A stretch of DNA of 64,000 bases from Saturnia japonica (GCA_033032175.1 CM065318.1:8990001-9054000); one strand, 5' to 3'. Shown: positions 1-13,364, counted from the stretch's first letter. Notes: generated by a model not told the origin, from the letters alone. A program made the numbers and translations.

Positions 1-2360
1 GTGGGGCGTGAATCGTGTCATTTCGAATATAAAATGAACTTATTCCCAGGTAAAAGCCAGTAAATTATAAAACATAACGTATTCTAATGTTACTTTTAAT
101 CAATTTTTCTGTAGATATTATGTTGCTTGTACCAACATCTTACCTAAGTATGTATGTTAAAATGGTGAGATTACAGTCATAAATAACAAAACATAACATA
201 TAATAAGTATGTTAAAATAATAAAAGAAAGTATTACAGATACACTTGTAACAGAAAATTAAATATCGTTTACCTACAAGGCTTTGAGAGTAAATAATTAT
301 GCAAATGAAATACTTAAAGTTTTCTTTGTCAATGATCGATAAAAGAACGCTGAAATTGCGCGGGGCATGCCCAGCTCAATACTTTGTCGGTATTCCTCAC
401 TAAACAAGTACAACTTATATAATTGGCTAATTTATGGGGTTAGGAGCTTGGTATAGACAGGCGAATAAACGTTTTGCTTCACCTACCTCACGCTTACTAT
501 GGAAGACAAGTTTTTGAATAGGTAGTTTCTGTAAAATAAACATTATATGGAATGTGTTTAATTGAGTTTAAGTGTGATTGCACTGAAGTAAAAAAGTGTA
601 TAACGTAAGAAGATATATTTCTTTGGCACAACAAAACAAAAATATCTCATAAAATTATATCCCGCGTGCCAACGTGATGAAGTTACCCTTCAATGATAAT
701 AATGCACTATAATTTTACTAGCATTTTATTTAAATGTGTAAAAATAATTTTATGGTCTAAAAATAATTTAATATTTATTTATAAAACTTCAAACTATTTT
801 ACACAGTAAAAAAACAGTGAAATTAATTCACATTATTTTCATTGATGGCCAACTTCTTCATGTCGCAAATGTCACAAGATGCGCGCAACTTTTAATTTTA
901 TCTTAAAATATTTATTTATTTAAATGGATGGCAATAGGATAACTATAATTTAAAAATAATTTTACCTTCTGCTAAAAGCCAATAGATGTATAACTCATAA
1001 ATTGACCGATTATAAAATAAATATATTTGTAAAGTTAATTTAAAAAAATACAGTTCGAAAATTAACTTATACGTTTTACTCGGCGCACATAAACACTGAC
1101 ATATATATGTATATAAATGTATTTTAAGCGAGGGATGAAACTAAGCAAATTCTGAATTACAATATAATAAACCACATTTAAAAAAATATTCTAAGTATTA
1201 TAACGTATCACAGTTTTTTTTAAGTATTAAAATTTACCTGGGGTAAAATAATTTCAAATTATATCCACGAAGTTTTTGCGTAAGTGCGTTTCTGGACCAT
1301 AAATAACATGTTTAATTATATCAAAAATCAAAAACACTTATCATGATTTTAATTATTTACGAGCATAATACAACATTTTATAGTTAAAAAAAAATTAATT
1401 CGATGAATTTTGCTGTTTGATATGGTTGTGAAGTAAAATGCGTATTTCAGTCGGACATAGCGAGATATTTATCTTTAGCGTCCAGATTGTTCCGCGTCGA
1501 ATGTGTAAATGCCACAGGGAATTCTCAAGAATATCATAAGATATAATATTATGGGAAAATACACATTCCTCTTTAAATTACTTGCAATAAATCAAATAAC
1601 ATTGCTCGAGGAAAGGGGGTTGGAATTATGTTCCCATGTTGATAATTATGATAATATTGAATAGTTACTTTGTTTTTCCATACATATTATTACATCTACG
1701 AAACGAGAATCTTTAAACTTTCTTCACAAAGTGAATGTTTATATAATAAAAATTAAGCGGAGAATAAAAGAACAAAGATTCAACAAATTTCCTTTTGTTT
1801 TCGCACAAATTATTTGAAGATTATTGACTTAATGTTTATTGAAAACAATTTGAAGTAACATCTAGTTATATAGGCGAAATAACCCATGTGACCAAATAGG
1901 TGACCCAAAAATTAATTTATATTAGAATAACTGAGTATAAAAACTAGATATACGTTCCGTTCGGATTTCATTAGAAGACAGTTTGTACTCTCAAAAGTTT
2001 TTTATAAGTAGGATTATTATGAATATCTTTATCGTACGTATAAACAATTTGCCAAAATAACACGCACATTTACGAATCTAGTTTTACTGTTTTGTATTTA
2101 GATTTACTGATTGCTATTTTAAAGATGAGTCTAAATTTAAATCTATCTGTCGGTGTTCCGCATCATATTTAAATTATAAAATATCACTCATTTAAATTGT
2201 TGAAGTACGATATGAATACAATGCAGGAATTATATCAAAAAGGTTTAATCAGTTTAAATTTCTGTCTTTGATTCCTGTTTCTCTCTTTTTATTTGCACTT
2301 TACGCTTTTAAAATGGACTCTTGAAATACTACCATTAGCGCGTTGGCGATCTTGAACCTC
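1..2360. other. AT-rich non-coding DNA, no gene seen
   Basis: I see no coding exon, structural RNA or intact transposon here. The sequence is AT-rich with short A and T runs, and short open frames carry no recognisable motif. It could be intergenic DNA or a far-upstream intron of the gene whose first coding exon lies at 30078. Confidence 0.6.
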
Positions 2361-2361
2361 T

Positions 2362-2520
2362 TATCCTGAGCTCTGAAAACCCTACTCACCGCAGTAACAC
2401 AACACAAAGATATTTGGCTGCGATCTTCTTTAGGGTGGAGGGGAGGTACTCTACCAATCGGACTGTCCTAAATAGGAGAAATCTCCAAAGAAATTTCTCT
2501 GGCTTCTACCCCAACTTTCC
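2362..2520 (-). repeat. Interspersed repeat fragment, same family as the tandem pair at 9.3-9.6 kb
   Basis: Read on the minus strand, this segment matches the two units at 9283-9412 and 9433-9560. Shared words include AGAAGATCGCAGCCAAATA and TTTGTGTTGTGTT, followed by a G-rich stretch. The outer part, CTAAATAGGAGAAATC followed by AAAGAAATTTCTCTG, also matches 26428-26462 inside the hAT-type MITE and, more weakly, 28400-28445. It is probably a piece of a dispersed lepidopteran retroelement. No open frame is shared among the copies, so its coding capacity is unknown. Confidence 0.6.
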
Positions 2521-3649
2521 AAAACTTATATAATTTATTAATAATTAAAAAAAAAAAGTTGTATGTTCTTTTATGGTATTAAAAAAATCACATTGAAGAA
2601 TCTATTTTATCACACTACATTGCTCTTTATTTATTTGCTATATCTATCATAGCTTAATTGCCAAATTTTCATATACCCGATGGAACTTTTACTCCAATTG
2701 AGTGTTTTTACTTTCCACTCTGCTGAGTTCTTATGACGAGCCCTTTTCCAAACAGTCTAATGTTGGTCGCGTCAGTCGACAGTGGACACTCGCGACGTTT
2801 ATTACGGTTCAAGAAAAACCGGTGTTTCGGTAAATTGTTAAAATTGAAGTGAGCACGAAAAGAAAATATACGCTGCGTTCGATTACGCGTCAGATTTGTT
2901 TTATTCTGGTGAGACAATGATTCGTTATGAGGGATTATTATGATTTTAAAGGTTAGTTAATATTCTTTACTTTTGAATATTATTTAGTGTCATTCAATAT
3001 TAGTAATTAGATGACGCAAACAGAAATAAATAATTTTAAGTTTATGCAATGAGAAAATTCCTTTAATTTTAAGTATATATGTTTAAACTATATAAAATAC
3101 ATAGATATATAGCAAGTGTATTACCAATTTACTATACATATTATAAAGTTAAATTATACCAAATTGGCGAATACTTTTTCCAAAATTATAATATTAAGGG
3201 TACTTCTATTAATATTACAGCGACTAAATAACTAACAAACGCATTAAATCTATCGCAGTGCTTTTTTATTTATTTTTTAATTTACCTTTCCTATGGTTTC
3301 TTCTATCTGTAAGTAATTAAAATGATATAAGTACTTAATTTATTGATACATATTTTGTACATTACTTTGTTTTAATGATCATAAGAAAAATATATGTCTA
3401 ATTTTATACTACCAGTTTGGGGTAGAAAAGGAAGCCTACACTCAACAGTGACTTAGTCCAATTATATTATATTGTTTATAAGTGAACTTAATAAAATATA
3501 CATATCTGAAATAAAAGGCGAATCATTGTAGAGATTACACGTAAAATTGAATTTAAAATAATAAAGACTTGGATAACATAAAGGAAAATATTATATTACA
3601 TTTTTCATCCACTTGCATGTAATATAGCTAATGTGTCTGCCGAAGGAAG

Positions 3650-3780
3650 ACACGGGATCGAAATGGCCGCGGGTATTGGAGTCTGTTTGCACTGCGATGC
3701 GCAACCACGTGAACGATAACAGGTTATTCAGCTTTAGGACTGAACTTGGTGACGAGTGTAGCGAATTTTACTATTAATTT
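3650..3780 (+). repeat. Block shared with 25905-25985 around the motif GATAACAGGTTAT
   Basis: The motif GATAACAGGTTAT followed by a CAGCTTTAG-like word occurs here (about 3715-3737) and again, same strand, at about 25928-25950. Similarity continues for roughly 70 bases, including a GTG(A/T)CG(A/T)-like word and an AATTT-ACTA end. Local GC content is higher than the surroundings. It could be a decayed mobile element or a duplicated regulatory segment; the sequence does not decide. Confidence 0.45.
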
Positions 3781-4089
3781 TTTATTATCGTTATTTTTTA
3801 AGAAAAGAAGAGTGCTATATTCCGTAAAAGGAGTTTACAGATTGCCTTCCGTGTAGTAATTATTAAGAACGAATACTTAATTAAATCTTTACGAAAGTGT
3901 TTTACAATTTGAATCTGAGTTTCTAAAAATACAAGAACAAACTTCGTAGTACATAATTGTTACTGTTAATTGTTTACTGATAGATCAAGATTGAAATCAA
4001 TATAATTATTTAAAGAGTATATATGTAGATTTGCTTTATTATATAAAAGTGTACTGTTTTAAAAAAAACATCACTAGGCATCATTTAAA

Positions 4090-4610
4090 TTTGAGAGTTT
4101 TATGGTTCCGAACTTCATAATTAAAAATGGAACCCTTATCGGCGGATCATTTGTTTTCCATTTGTCTATCTATCCGTATGTCAAGTCGTTTTTCTTAAAG
4201 GTCAAAGGACTAATGTCTTTGGCCTCATATTGGTGTAAAAAAAGGTTTCTACGTTATTGCAGTAAAGAGATACCGCCCTTCATATTAAAAGTTCAATTCA
4301 ATGTTTGATTAAAAAAACCCTATAGGTTACTTGCCGGGGACCTACAGTTTACAGAAATTCAGCACGACCTAATACGAATTCTCGAATAAATCCGAAAATA
4401 ATATATTTATAATTCCGTCTGGAATGAAAACAGGAAAAGCTTATATTTGCTGTTAATTTCATATCGTATACTAGCGAGTATCTAAAAAATAAAAGCTTGT
4501 ATCTTAAACATATATTATGGTGCGTCGCAAACGTCGAAAAATGTAAGGACAATACAATGTAAATGTAAAACATTTAATAGTACAGAACCCTCAGATCGCT
4601 ACTTGTCCGA
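4090..4610. repeat. Possible non-autonomous element bounded by GGTTCCGAAC / AGGGTTCTGTAC
   Basis: The left side carries TTATGGTTCCGAAC followed by GGAACCCTTATCGGCGG and a CTATCTATCCGTATGTCAAG stretch. The right side (about 4575-4612) is, on the minus strand, AAAATCGGACAAGTAGCG then AGGGTTCTGTACT. This pairing of GGTTCYGTAC-like ends around a Cys-free AT-rich body resembles a repeat type that is frequent in Lepidoptera, as I recall it. No protein is encoded, and I could not define target duplications. Confidence 0.4.
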
Positions 4611-4906
4611 TTTTTTTAACGTTGCTTATTTCTATGCCCCAGATGAACATAAAAGGAACCGGTACCTACCCAGAAGTATTTCAATAAATTCCTCTCGGTA
4701 TACATGGTTTGAGTAAATTAACGTAAATTATCTAGATAAGATTAATTACATAAACTATTAATCGATTAACTACATATCTTAAGATAAAGATAAATAAGAG
4801 ATAAATTAATATCTGACGGTAAGTTTTCAGAGGATATGTTTATTTTCTATTAATATATTTTAATTATTTCTGAGATTTGGACGTGTCTCCGTCCATCAGT
4901 TTTAGG

Positions 4907-5038
4907 CTGCTTGTCTACTGAAGCGGAACGGAGCGGAGCTGTGCAAATTTTGACCAATTGGAATGCATAAAAATCTAGAGATGCAATTCTATTGGTCGCA
5001 ATTTGCACAGCTCCGCTCCGCTTCAGTGGACAAGCAGC
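4907..5038. mobile_element. Hairpin MITE, almost a perfect palindrome
   Basis: Two arms of about 60 bases fold on each other. The left arm runs CTGCTTGTCTACTGAAGCGG then GGAGCGGAGCTGTGCAAAT. The right arm is its reverse complement with a few substitutions and ends GTGGACAAGCAGC at 5038. TTTAGG lies immediately outside both ends (4901-4906 and 5039-5044), consistent with a 5-6 bp target duplication. The GC-rich arms in AT-rich surroundings and the complete lack of coding capacity fit a foldback MITE. The superfamily is not identifiable from this copy. Confidence 0.8.
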
Positions 5039-5044
5039 TTTAGG

Positions 5045-8000
5045 TTTTACAATACAAAATAAAATCTTAGTTAAAAACACTACAAAAAGTTCTGCTAGAC
5101 CTTTGCCTTTTATACTCTTTTTAAATAACCACTTTGTAACAAATGTAAGAAAGTTATAAATTCCTTTATAATATGAATAAAAAAAACACAACTTTGAATA
5201 AATTGTTACGTGGATAACCACATAATTTAAATATTTACACATCAAAAAGATTCGCTTAGAGATAAATGATAATATGTTTTTTTAATTATAAGTATTTTTA
5301 AAATAATAAATTATATAGAGATTTATTTTAAATTTTAATGTTGCAACACACTTAACAATTCTGTTAGCACCACCTATAATAGTTTTTGATTCAAGATAAT
5401 TTCGCTAGTTCACACATGATATGAGTTTTAATTTACACATGTTATAAAACATTATTCAGGGTGTGCCAAGTAAACACCACCCGACAGGTATCTGCATCAT
5501 TTCATCGTGATAAATAAATTAAGAAAAAATGTGTATCAATTTTTATTAAAAACAAATAGTGTAACATTTTAATTGATTCTGTTTTAGATGTATTATTTTT
5601 TACTCATAATTTTTTTATGTATGCTTTCATGAAATATGGGCGCAGATACATGTCAAGTTATGGAAATTAAGCCTTTGAAAACTGATACATAATAAGTATA
5701 TGAATTATTAAACAATGATGGCTCAGCCTGACTAGCTACTATCTAAAAGTTGAAAATCTGTTACTAAGCGCCTGTAGGTGTGTTTCGACAGCTACAGTCT
5801 AGAGCCAGTCCTCCCAAGATGTTAAACCTATAAAGAATTAAATAAGTAGACTTTGTAAAAAAAACTGATTCTATACAAAAAGGTAAATTGAATTATTAAT
5901 GATTTGGGAGATAGTGTATTAATTTAACGTTATTTATAAAAATATGATGAGAGAATGAAAAAAAAACAATAGTTTAAGGCAGCTCTGATCTAGAATGAGT
6001 TATGCGAACTGTTATCATTATCTACCAAGGAAAGTAAATCTGTCTTAAACTTACAAAGCAAAATATTATCTATGCTGGATTACAAAAGGCAACATTACAG
6101 CTAGGTATTAAAATATTTATAAGCCGTCCATCCGGGTTAAAATGACAGTGAATCATACGACATCCTGTCTTTCTAATTAAACTCAGGAAGAATGTTTCCA
6201 GGACAGATTTAGTAAAAAAAACTATAATCTAATGATTATTAGTAAACAGTTATCCTCAAATTTGATACACGTGGATTATTAAAGAATAGGATATATTTTA
6301 TGTCATTTACTTCAATGATATTTTTTAAGTAGATACAGCATCGACGCTCTTTACATGACATCGTGAATGGTCGGCAATTGCTCTCAGTTCACTTTCGGCT
6401 TGATATCGCCGTGAGCGAGAAAAAACTTTAATCCTTTTCTGACAACAGAGTTTCCACCTTACGCTGTGATTTCCTATCTCTTTTGTTTCATTATGCTGAT
6501 ATCAAAATTTGTAACGTTTTCAAATTGCTTTTAATGAGAGTATAACACATCTATTTATAAAATGTCATTGATTTACTGTATCATGTTTAGCAACATACTT
6601 AATATGAAGTTCGGTAAAATTATAATAAAGATTAAGATGAGAATTAGGTACATTATCCAAGTACATTGACGGCCCCTCATTGTCTTGCCAGTTATCGTAA
6701 TGATGCTGATCTGAATGCATGCTATGCCCCTAGGTAACTGAATATACACTGGCTGGCAATGATATTATTTTACATAAAAAAGTATAAATGAGAGCAGTAA
6801 GAAGTAATGTTAGGAGTGAAAGTAGATATAGTCACACGGATTGAGAAAGGGATGCTTAGATAGTTTAGGCAGTATTACTGTATAATATAATAATACTGCC
6901 GCAAAATAACTTCCTAGAACTAATGAACTTAAAACAATGATTTAGTAATTTAGGATTGTATAAACTTTAGATCTTGTTTCGCATCCGAAGCCACTAAATT
7001 ATAAATGCTTATTATAATAATATTATTTTAAAGTAAGGTATACACACATGCAATATAAGCCAGGAAGAGAATTCAACACCGCCGTTGTAATGCCACGTAA
7101 ATATATTGTATAGCTATTAGAACATGTCTCGGGGTCTAGTTACTACCGCAGTTTGAATTATTTATATTATGGAATATTTGCGCCCATAATATGTGGGCAT
7201 CAATCGTTCAGTCCTATTAATATTATTGTATATCCGGTTGAAGAAAATTTAGTTAATTTTTATCGTACAGAATAAAAAGTAGTATATTAGTCAATATATA
7301 TTTTTAATAAAAAGTTCTAGAGATCCATATTATAAGGTTTCTTAAAGCTCGCCAATGCGTTCTTAAATATTATGTAAATTTTTGTAAAATGATTGTAATG
7401 CAAATTTAGTTTAACTATCACTTAATTTGAGCAAGAAACTTCGTGGAGAAATATGATATTGGTAAAGAAGCGAGTTACGCTAAGCTTTTTATTTGATAAC
7501 AATGTTAAAGTCGGTACACGAAATAGAGGTTCTGCTATCGTTACTCTACAGTCTACATTATAATAACAATAAAAATGTTAGTAATGAATGCATATTAAGC
7601 AATAAACTAATCTAATTCTATACACAGAAATACGAACCTACCGGCAAAATAACGGTCAAAACACTGTCCTCTTTTTCTGCTCGGGTGCAGGGTAATAATT
7701 ATAAAAGCAAACATAATATATTAATAACCTTAGCCACCGGTCGCGATGTAGAATCATGACATTTTATGACACATAATATTTGTTTGTTGTAAACATTTAC
7801 GTAACGCATTAATGACGGTAGATGAATGAAGATAATAATATTATAATAAGAACGATAAAAATATCTAGAAAGTTCATGATCATGTTCCGTACATTAATTT
7901 AGTTTATATTGTAGGTAATAAAAAATTATCCAACTTTGGCATTGTATACAAAAGTATACGAGGTGTTATTAGGTTCGTCTTAATTGTGGGAGTGACGTAG

Positions 8001-9282
8001 GCTATATAATATATAAGTACGTCTGGGATTCAAATAAAAAGCAAAAATAGAAAAAACACTTATTAGTAAAGTTTTTTTGTGATGCAGTGAGTTTTTTTTT
8101 TCATTTTTAATAATAATTTTACCGTAGTCGGTATAGTCAGAGCGTATTGATGAACTTTAACGTGAGCAAGTATTCGTGTTCCTATAAAATTATTATGCGT
8201 TTTCTTTTGAAATAGAGATCTGCGCGCGCATCACCTGACGAAAGTGCAACCAAGAATGATCATAGAGTGAATTCATTTTATTGACATTTTTATTACTTAT
8301 TTGAAAGTAATTTGACTGTGTATAAACAAAAATGACGGTATTTTAATCAACTGATTACGCGGGATTAAACTTTCAGAGTTATTTTTGTTGTGTTACGTTA
8401 AAGAAATATATAACTTCTTATGTAGGTACGTACATGAGTAGGTACACATATATTTTTTTATATCGCCATGCCTGTTGCCCCTTATGTTTCTTTGCAACCA
8501 ATTACACATTAAATATCGTAGGGTTTACGTACCTAATTACATATTTAAAGATGAATTTGTAAAAACGAATAGTAACACATTAAGTACGTTGTAAAATTTA
8601 TAAACATTTACATAGATATACAGCAGTTGGTCAAGTTCGGGTTCTCACTCGGCGCTACAAACATAAAAACCCGCGTAACCGATTACACGAAATAACATTC
8701 CATTTGGATGTTCGTTGATAATTTAATTATATTGTTAGTTATACCGCCTAAACTTCTTTGATTAAATATATATAAAAAGGAAATGAGGCCAGATAAGTGT
8801 AATTTTGTGGTTTATAAATTTTTAACGACTAGAAAGTGTCTTTTTAGATTTACAAAAGATTTTGCTTTTATTTTTGATTTTTAAGGCATGGGAGTAAGCA
8901 ATTGTATATTAAACATATTACCGTATGTATATTTTACTTTTACATTTTTCACAGACAAATTAGGACTGTTAAAGATAACAGTAAGTACTGTTTATTTTAA
9001 TTTATATTAGATAAATCTCTATAAAATAAGCTTAGTTAAACTTGACTATTCCTATTTATCCGTCTATATTTCGTTCTTTTATTTAGTTACGGAATTGGTG
9101 TAATTTTTTATGTATAATATAATATATAAATGCCACGCAACATTACCGAGAATTTTAGTCATGTTGCTTGTATCTTTATGAAATATTTTTACTTAAAGAA
9201 CATATTAAAAAAGTCGTATGATTCATTCCTTATTGAGAGAGGTAGGACACATAGATTTTCTAGACTTTATAGACTCTCTACT
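5045..9282. other. Non-coding DNA, no gene seen
   Basis: This 4.2-kb stretch is AT-rich with no supported exon. A GC-richer patch at 6345-6425 and another at 8215-8250 carry no recognisable gene. I see no long open frame with a family motif, no tRNA cloverleaf and no well-bounded transposon. Confidence 0.55.
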
Positions 9283-9560
9283 TGGAGCAGTTCAAATGAT
9301 GGAATAGTTCCACACTACAGAAGATCTCAGCCAAATAACCTTGTGTTGTGTTGCTGCTGTGCGTGTGCACTAAGGTTCTCAGGGCCCCTAGGGGAAGGGG
9401 GGTACAAAGAGAGATAAGGTACATAGTTTTTTTTCTCTACTTTGGGCAGTCCAATTGTGGAATACCTCCACCATACAGAAGATCGCAGTAATATTTCTGT
9501 GTTGTGTTCTTGCGGTTAGTAGGTTTTCTAGAGCTCCATAGGGTCGGGGGCTTTAAGGTC
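9283..9560 (+). repeat. Two tandem units (~150-bp period) of a dispersed repeat
   Basis: Unit 1 (9283-9412) and unit 2 (9433-9560) align over their length. Both run CTCTACTT-GG-AGT, then a TGGAATA word, then CA-TACAGAAGATC-CAG, then TGTGTTGTGTT, ending in a G-rich stretch (GGGGAAGGGGGG in the first, GGGTCGGGGGC in the second). The same sequence occurs inverted at 2362-2520. The open frame through unit 1 is a by-product of its G-rich end and matches no protein family I know. Confidence 0.7.
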
Positions 9561-10066
9561 GGCAAAAGACAAGAAAACTGATCCTATAAGAGTTCAGTTT
9601 ATTATTTTAGGGAATCCTAAAAAGTAAAATTAATTTTGTATAACATGACGAAAATTAGTGTAATCATAAGTATTTAATGTCACAGAAAAAAAACTTAATT
9701 ACATATCACGAACAGCCGTCAAACTCTAATATTGTTACAATACACTACCATCGCGGCATCGGAAATCGGAACACCGAATAAAACTTCTTGTCTCTTGATC
9801 CTCATGTACGTTTGTCGGTAAGATTAAATCAAAACAATAAAATATCTTAAGATAAACAAACTAGCTCCGGATGGGCCACCGCGAACGCAAGCTTGATAAA
9901 ATCAACGACGCGTAATCCGGAGGCTGATGTACGATTTTACTGTACCAGTGTTAGTCAGTGTCAGTCATTTACAGTTACGATTTAAAAAGGTATCAATTAT
10001 TAACTGTAAGATCGATATAATAATAATGAGTAAAAAGAAATGTATTTTTGCGTGTAAGTTTTATAC

Positions 10067-10583
10067 TGGTGGGCAATAAGATATACTAATGCAAGCATTC
10101 GATTATGAAGATGTCTCGAAATGGCTCGATTATAATAGTTAGTAATTACTAATTTGATAGGATTGATAACTAACTTCAAACATGGTTCACAATACTTCAA
10201 CATGTTCACAGCCTTCTGCTCCGGAGGATCTTTTTGATGTGTAACATCTTTCCTCTCTCTTTTTTTCAATCTGTGGGAATGATTTCGTGAAAAGGGACGG
10301 AAGTGTATAACAGGAAGCTAGAGAAGTGCGAGCTATTTTTAGATTTGACCAATGAGCGAGCGCGGTGGTGGTGTTGACCGTCAGATAGTACCAACCCATT
10401 TTCCGAGAGGTTGGTACTGTCAGCCAGTAATGTGTGCGTGTGTATGACGAGAATTTTTTTTGACAGGATTACGATTTACGACTGAACGAGAATTAGTAAT
10501 ATTAATTAATAACGTTATTCGATTATGAATATTAGTAATTACTAAATGTCTCCATTATGTATATCATCCAAGATTGCCCACCA
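10067..10583. mobile_element. Non-autonomous element with TGGTGGGCAAT terminal inverted repeats
   Basis: TGGTGGGCAAT at 10067-10077 is matched by its exact reverse complement at 10573-10583. Further in, TTAGTAATTACTAAT and CGATTATGAA occur near both ends, so the sub-terminal sequences are related too. The middle contains a local hairpin, GTACCAAC...GTTGGTAC (about 10389-10428). No transposase is encoded. Target duplications are not obvious, so the superfamily is open; the length (517 bp) and structure fit a MITE. Confidence 0.7.
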
Positions 10584-10770
10584 TTATTTTATAAGCGGTT
10601 GAAGGAAACTTCTTTGAATTTGAATACCATACAGGTTAGACCATTATGTATCATCGGCATGTCACGCAAGGCAATTATTTATTACTATACACAAAGAAGT
10701 TTTTACTTCAAGATAAAGTTACACAATTTTTTTTAACTAGTTCAAAGAGGTTTCACTTTAATATCATTAA

Positions 10771-11025
10771 CTAAAGAACAATTTTTAACAAAAAAAGAAA
10801 ACAATCTTCAATGATTTTGAGGAGTTTCCTGGTGTATCTTCGAAGTCGAAAGTCCAATGCCAATGAAATTTATATGGCACAAACCCTATGGCATCTGCTA
10901 TAAAAAAAAAACATCCAAATCGGGTCATAAACAAAGAAGTTATGGCTGAACTAAATATGTATAAACAAAATTATATATAATTGAGAACCACCTCCTTTTT
11001 TGACGTCACCGCATCGGTTAAAAAG
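10771..11025 (+). repeat. Dispersed repeat ending in GTCxxCGCATCGGTTAAAAA
   Basis: This copy matches 18884-19127 over its whole length. Shared words are CAATTTTTAACA, TCTTCGAAGT, CCAATGCCAATGAAAT, AAATCGG-TCATAAACAAAGAAGT and the final CGGTTAAA. It recurs inverted at 28165-28278 and, 3' end only, at 11995-12045. The recurrent 3' end GAAGTCGGTTAAA is one I associate with very abundant lepidopteran repeats. No coding potential is visible. Confidence 0.75.
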
Positions 11026-11994
11026 TAAGTTTTTATTTATAGGTATATTAAATTAGTAGGTAATTTAAATTTAAACTAAATCGATTCATATAAAGTTTTT
11101 CGATAACAAGTGTTTTGAATGTTTTTTCGTTCCTGTAGACATTAGATGGTTCGTGGTTATCAAATTTTATTATCTTTAAAATGAATATAGTAATTATTGT
11201 TTCTATTGTGTTACACTTGTACATACACTTTCGTTAAAATTTAATACATTTCGGAAGTTATTTCGACGATAAGAACTAAGTAATAATAAATATACTTCTG
11301 GCCTTTTCAAAACACACAGAAGCATTTTAATTCGATTGCTCAATGAACCTTATAATTTACAAATAAATTAGTTATTCAACGAAATAATAATAGGCCGTTA
11401 GTTTAAATTGCGTAAAGTAACTGTATGTGATTTTTATTGTCAATGCATAGTTTAATTTCCATATTAAATAGGCCTTTTGTATGACATGTATAGTTTTATT
11501 ATTATAATAGAGCTACCGTTGTTGTAATTCAGTTATCAAGACTTCTATATGTGTTTAATATTATATAGGTATGTACTTAGTTATAAAACCAGTGTCTTAT
11601 GAATTGTGATTGAATTTTTTATTTTCTTAACTACTAGTCTAGTCAGTTCTATTCACTCGTAAGGTTATATAAAAAAATACCCAATATTTAAAATAAATAA
11701 AAAAAGTTGGCAATCATTAAGAAATGTCGACAGAAGTGAAAACTTAAAACTATGAAAAAATAGTGGTTTTTTTAAATAAAATTAATTTTAGTATCACAAA
11801 TGTCTTATAGTCCATACTAAAGGTACTAAGTAGCACTATATCTCGGGTATACAAGAAATCAGTTATTACATAGAAGAATTGATTAATAATAATAATAAGT
11901 TTTATAAATTATTGCATTTTGTGTAACATATTCCTACATTTCTAAGTATGTATAAATATGCGAATATTTAATGGATTTGAAGTGTAATATGTAA

Positions 11995-12045
11995 CTTTTA
12001 ATTGACTTCAAAAAAGGACGGAGGTTACTGAATTCGAATGAAGTT
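11995..12045 (-). repeat. 3'-end fragment of the CGGTTAAA repeat family
   Basis: On the minus strand this reads TTCGAATTCAGTAACCTCCG then TTTTTTGAAGTCAATT, corresponding to the TTCGAATTGAG...CC...TTTGTTGAAGTCGGTT end of the copy at 18884-19127. Only about 50 bases are recognisable. Confidence 0.6.
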
Positions 12046-13098
12046 TGTTTTATGAATTCAGTTATAATTTATTTGTTTATGAAACGATTTAGAAGATTCC
12101 TTTTTTTTTTAAAGTTGACCTTCTTTTTTGATAATAAAGGTCTTGTATAAGATCAATTTATAAGTTTTGTATTTGAGTATAATTACGTATTACGAAATAT
12201 TAATTGATAGAAAAGGCTTATTGGAATTTAATCTAATTTTAAGTCACCAATATAAATGTTACGTTATATGGGAATTATTAGTAGTTTCTGTAATTAGCTA
12301 AACACATCTCGTTACTACAATAAATTTGCTCCGCTTCAGGCCTGATAGTACGGACTTACGATGTGTCTTTTATCTTACCGACTAAACTATAAACAAAAAC
12401 ATTAATTTTGTACAAATACAATGCAATTTAAAAATAAGGCTTAATAAAAGCATCATCAATCCAATCTTAATAATTTAAACGAGACGAACGAACACATAAC
12501 GACTATGAATCTTCAAAGTTTACATAATGGAAGTAACAATCCCAAATAAAAACCTGTCACTCACGTTTTCATCCTATCAAATGCGTCTCATTGCTTTCAC
12601 CTACTTATAACATATAGACATGTTATGAATGCCTAGAACCAATTATGATTAGACTGCAATGTGTGTGGGATGTCATTGACCTGCTGAAATCACGGGTATT
12701 CAGCCAGTTATGTATTTACGTTCAATAGTTGCCGATCGTTGTCGCCTGTTGACCTCACGACACTGACAAGTAGACTGTTTCTATCCATTTATCGGACACT
12801 TGAACAATTATTCGTTTTTGTTGTCTGTCCTTGAATAATTCGCACGTTGTTAAAATGTTTATTGTTTAGCTGTGAAGCTGTATACAAGTTCTATTCGTGT
12901 TCGGACGTTGAACTTTTTGTTTGTAAGTTTTTTCGAAAGCAATTTCAACCAAAAATACTTTTCGTTTAAACATTTTATATGTCTGCAGATTCCTAACTAT
13001 AGTTTATTAGCGATAAAATAATTAATATTATAAATTATGTTAAGGTAAATATAACCAACACTCCAGTAATAAAACAAATATAAATCAAAATCTGTATC
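12046..13098. other. Non-coding DNA, no gene seen
   Basis: AT-rich DNA without a supported gene. The patch at 12700-12790 is less AT-rich but shows no splice-bounded open frame with a protein motif. Confidence 0.5.
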
Positions 13099-13364
13099 TC
13101 TACTTAATATTATAATGCACAAGAGATTTTTTTTGTATATTTGAATGTGCTCATCTCTGGGACAATCTGTCTCATTTGAAAAACTTTTTTTGCAATGTAT
13201 AGTCTATTTATTCAGGAAAGTTATAGGTTATATGAATTCACGCTACAGTTCTAAGGAGCGGAGCAGTAATCATGATTGTCAAGCAATCTGGCAATCTTTG
13301 CGGGGACGCAGTAGAGAGTTGGTCGAATCAATTTAGGGCGGGTGAAACCGTTGGGCACAGCTAG
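13099..13364 (+). mobile_element. Helitron-like non-autonomous element
   Basis: The 5' end TCTACTTAATATTATAATGC and the 3' end GGGTGAAACCG-GGGCACAG followed by CTAG|T are the combination seen again at 21805-22083. Helitrons typically begin TC and end CTRR without terminal inverted repeats or target duplication, which this fits. No helicase is encoded; the copy is 266 bp. The base before the 5' TC is C rather than the expected A, so the exact 5' edge is uncertain. Confidence 0.6.

Noticed and set aside
4908..5036. CRISPR-like or tandem direct repeat
   Set aside because: The repeated words are inverted, not direct with unique spacers; it is a single foldback in a eukaryotic genome.
4850..5245. 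131-residue minus-strand frame
   Set aside because: About a third of it is the translation of the hairpin MITE arms (the same peptide appears from both arms), and the rest is AT-rich noise.
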